From positions 62,001 to 126,000 of the forward strand of contig NW_026712521.1 of NCBI RefSeq assembly GCF_022539665.2: a stretch of 64,000 nt of DNA. The letters are read 5' to 3'. The translations under genes and the position numbers were made by a program. Positions 61,001-64,000 of the stretch are shown in pieces. The notes below the pieces were generated by a model. It saw nothing but the letters and a program-made list of their open reading frames with translations. It made no database searches and had not been told where the DNA came from. This DNA comes from Daphnia carinata. Its lineage: Eukaryota; Arthropoda; Branchiopoda; Diplostraca; Daphniidae. Position 1 is the stretch's first letter; each line of letters starts with the position of its first letter.

Positions 61001-64000
61001 AGTTTTAATATCTACATTCAAACAGCATCAAATATACATGTATTCAATGTGAATATAGTGTTATAGAATCAGTTTCAATATCTACATTCAAACAGCATCA
61101 AATATATGTGTATTCAATGTGAATATAGTGTGATACAGTGAGTTTCAATATCTACATTCAAACAGTATCAAATATATCTGTATTCAATGTGAATATAGTG
61201 TGATACAGTGAGTTTTAATATCTACATTCAAACAGCATCAAATATACGTGTATTCAATGTGAATATACTGTTATAGAAGCAGTTTCATTATCTACATTCA
61301 AACAGAATCAAATATACGTGTATTCAATGTGAATATAGTGTGATACAGTGAGTTTCAATATCTACATTCAAACAGCATCAAATATACGTGTATTCAATGT
61401 GAATATAGTGTGATACAGTGAGTTTCAATATCTACCTTCAAACAGCATCAAATATACGTGTATTCAATGTGAATATAGTGTTATAGAGTAGAATCAGTTT
61501 CAATATCTACATTCAAACAGCATCAAATATACGTGTATTCAATGTGAATATAGTGTGATACAGTGAGTTTCAATATCTACATTCAAACAGCATCAAATAT
61601 ACGTGTATTCAATGTGAATATAGTGTGATACAGTGAGTTTCAATATCTACATTCAAACAGCATCAAATATACGTGTATTCAATGTGAATATAGTGTGATA
61701 CAATGAGTTTCAATATCTACATTCAAACAGCATCAAATATACGTGTATTCAATGTGAATATAGTGTTATAGAATCAGTTTCATGATCTACATTCAAACAG
61801 CATCAAATATACGTGGATTCATTGTGAATATAGTGTGATACAATCAGTTTCAATATCTACATTCAAACAGCATCAAATATACGTGTATTCAATGTGAATA
61901 TAGTGTTATACAGTCAGTTTCAATATCTACATTCAAACATTATCAAATATACGTGTATTCAATGTGAATATAGTGTTATAGAATCAGTTTCATGATCTAC
62001 ATTCAAACAGCATCAAATATACGTGTATTCAATGTGAATATAGTGTGATAGAATCAGTTTCAATATCTACATTCAAACAGCATCAAATATACGTGTATTC
62101 AATGTGAATATAGTGTTATACAATCAGTTTCAATATCTACATTCAAACAGCATCAAATATACGTGTATTCAATGTGAATATAGTGTGATACAGTGAGTTT
62201 CAATATCTACATTCAAACAGCACCAAGTAAACGTGTATTCAATGTGAATATAGTGTTATACAATCAGTTTCAATATCTACATTCAAACAGCATCAAATAT
62301 ACGTGTATTCAATGTGAATATAGTGTGATACAATGAGTTTCAATATCTACATTCAAACAGCATCAAATATACGTGTATTCAATGTGAATATAGTGTGATA
62401 CAGTGAGTTTCAATATCTACATTCAAACAGCATCAAATATACGTGTATTCAATGTGAATATAGTGTTATAGAATCAGTTTCAATATCTACATTCAAACAG
62501 CATCAAATATACGTGTATTCAATGTGAATATAGTGTGATACAGTGAGTTTCAATATCTACATTCAAACAGCATCAAATATACGTGTATTCAATGTGAATA
62601 TAGTGTGATACAGTGAGTTTCAATATCTACATTCAAACAGCATCAAATATACGTGTATTCAATGTGAATATAGTGTGATACAGTGAGTTTCAATATCTAC
62701 ATTCAAACAGCATCAAATATACGTGTATTCAATGTGAATATAGTGTTATACAATCAGTTTCAATATCTACATTCAAACAGCATCAAATATACGTGTATTC
62801 AATGTGAATATAGTGTTATAGAATCAGTTTCAATATCTACATTCAAACATTATCAAATATACGTGTATTCAATGTGAATATAGTGTGATACAGTGAGTTT
62901 CAATATCTACATTCAAACAGCATCAAATATACGTGTATTCAATGTGAATATAGTGTTATAGAATCAGTTTCAATATCTACATTCAAACAGCATCAAATAT
63001 ACGTGTATTCAATGTGAATATAGTGTGATACAGTGAGTTTCAATATCTACATTCAAACAGCATCAAATATACGTGTATTCAATGTGAATATAGTGTGATA
63101 CAGTGAGTTTCAATATCTACATTCAAACAGCATCAAATATACGTGTATTCAATGTGAATATAGTGTTATAGAATCAGTTTCAATATCTACATTCAAACAG
63201 CATCAAATATACGTGTATTCAATGTGAATATAGTGTGATACAATGAGTTTCAATATCTACATTCAAACAGCATCAAATATACGTGTATTCAATGTGAATA
63301 TAGTGTTATAGAATCAGTTTCAATATCTACATTCAAACAGTATCAAATATACGTGTATTCAATGTGAATATAGTGTTGATACAGTGAGTTTCAATATCTA
63401 CATTCAAACAGCATCAAATATACGTGTATTCAATGTGAATATAGTGTGATACAATGAGTTTCAATATCTACATTCAAACAGCATCAAATATACGTGTATT
63501 CAATGTGAATATAGTGTTATAGAATCAGTTTCAATATCTACATTCAAACAGCATCAAATATACGTGTATTCAATGTGAATATAGTGTTATAGAATCAGTT
63601 TCAATATCTACATTCAAACAGCATCAAATATACGTGTATTCAATGTGAATATAGTGTGATACAGTGAGTTTCAATATCTACATTCAAACAGCATCAAATA
63701 TACGTGTATTCAATGTGAATATAGTGTGATACAGTGAGTTTCAATATCTACATTCAAACAGCATCAAATATACGTGTATTCAATGTGAATATAGTGTTAT
63801 AGAATCAGTTTCAATATCTACATTCAAACAGCATCAAATATACGTGTATTCAATGTGAATATAGTGTGATACATGAGTTTCAATATCTACATTCAAACAG
63901 CATCAAATATACGTGTATTCAATGTGAATATAGTGTTATAGAATCAGTTTCAATATCTACATTCAAACATCAAATATATCAAATATACGTGTATTCAATG
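55011..64000. repeat. Satellite array 3b, highly homogeneous, continues past the window
   Basis: About 128 near-identical monomers. Type B junctions outnumber type A, and the order of A and B is irregular, so I see no strict higher-order unit. Only a few rearranged monomers occur (about 55.69, 56.83, 58.20-58.28 and 60.88-60.92 kb). The array is still running at base 64000. Confidence 0.95.

Noticed and set aside
55011-64000. Strict higher-order repeat of A and B monomers in array 3b
   Set aside because: Reading the junction types in order gave no constant period.

Overview
The window is eukaryotic repeat DNA. I see no host gene that is clearly intact, and no rRNA, tRNA or bacterial-type operon. 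It consists of one AT-rich satellite with a 70-bp monomer (about 35.6 kb, roughly 500 monomers by length) interrupted by three LTR retroelements and one 3-kb block of other sequence. BEL/Pao and Ty3/Gypsy elements with env, introns of 58-69 bp and a chuvirus-like glycoprotein suggest an invertebrate animal, most likely an arthropod. I cannot name the species.

Layout: 1-2688 (minus strand) is the 5' end of a Gypsy-type element (365-bp LTR, PBS, splice donor, open gag) that runs off the left edge. 2689-17538 is satellite array 1, with a captured and duplicated LTR fragment at 17320-17407. 17539-31177 is a complete but decayed 13.6-kb Gypsy/errantivirus-like provirus, flanked by the 4-bp target duplication AATG inside the satellite. 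31178-33042 is satellite array 2, which contains a higher-order duplication. 33043-42197 is a 9.2-kb BEL/Pao element. 42198-45128 is non-satellite DNA with a tandemly duplicated, intron-containing gene fragment and, at its right edge, a hairpin plus GGGCCTTTTT repeats. 45129-64000 is satellite array 3, diverged up to about 55.0 kb and then abruptly homogeneous.

The Gypsy-like provirus is the most unusual object. Its order is LTR - PBS (tRNA-Gln type) - splice donor - gag (with a long N-terminal coiled coil) - pol (PR-RT-RNaseH-IN with a GPY/F-like module and an AT-hook-like tail) - splice acceptor - env - 100-nt A-rich tract - ankyrin-repeat ORF - PPT - LTR. Env would be expressed by splicing from the donor just before the gag ATG to the acceptor just before the env ATG. 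Env looks like a jingchuvirus-type glycoprotein carrying two ricin-lectin-like segments and a mucin-like domain. The ankyrin ORF between env and the 3' LTR is not a standard retroelement gene. The copy is inactivated: one stop in gag, two stops and a frameshift in pol, one stop in env and one frameshift in the ankyrin ORF. The LTRs differ at 4 of 201 positions.

The BEL/Pao element has gag with DUF1759-like sequence and three zinc knuckles, PR, RT with YVDD, RNase H and IN, broken by two frameshifts. Its 2.5-kb leader carries an extra basic ORF and about seven roughly 80-bp units that each contain a CTCF-like core (GCGCCATCTAGCGG type). This arrangement recalls the insulator in the leader of Drosophila gypsy.
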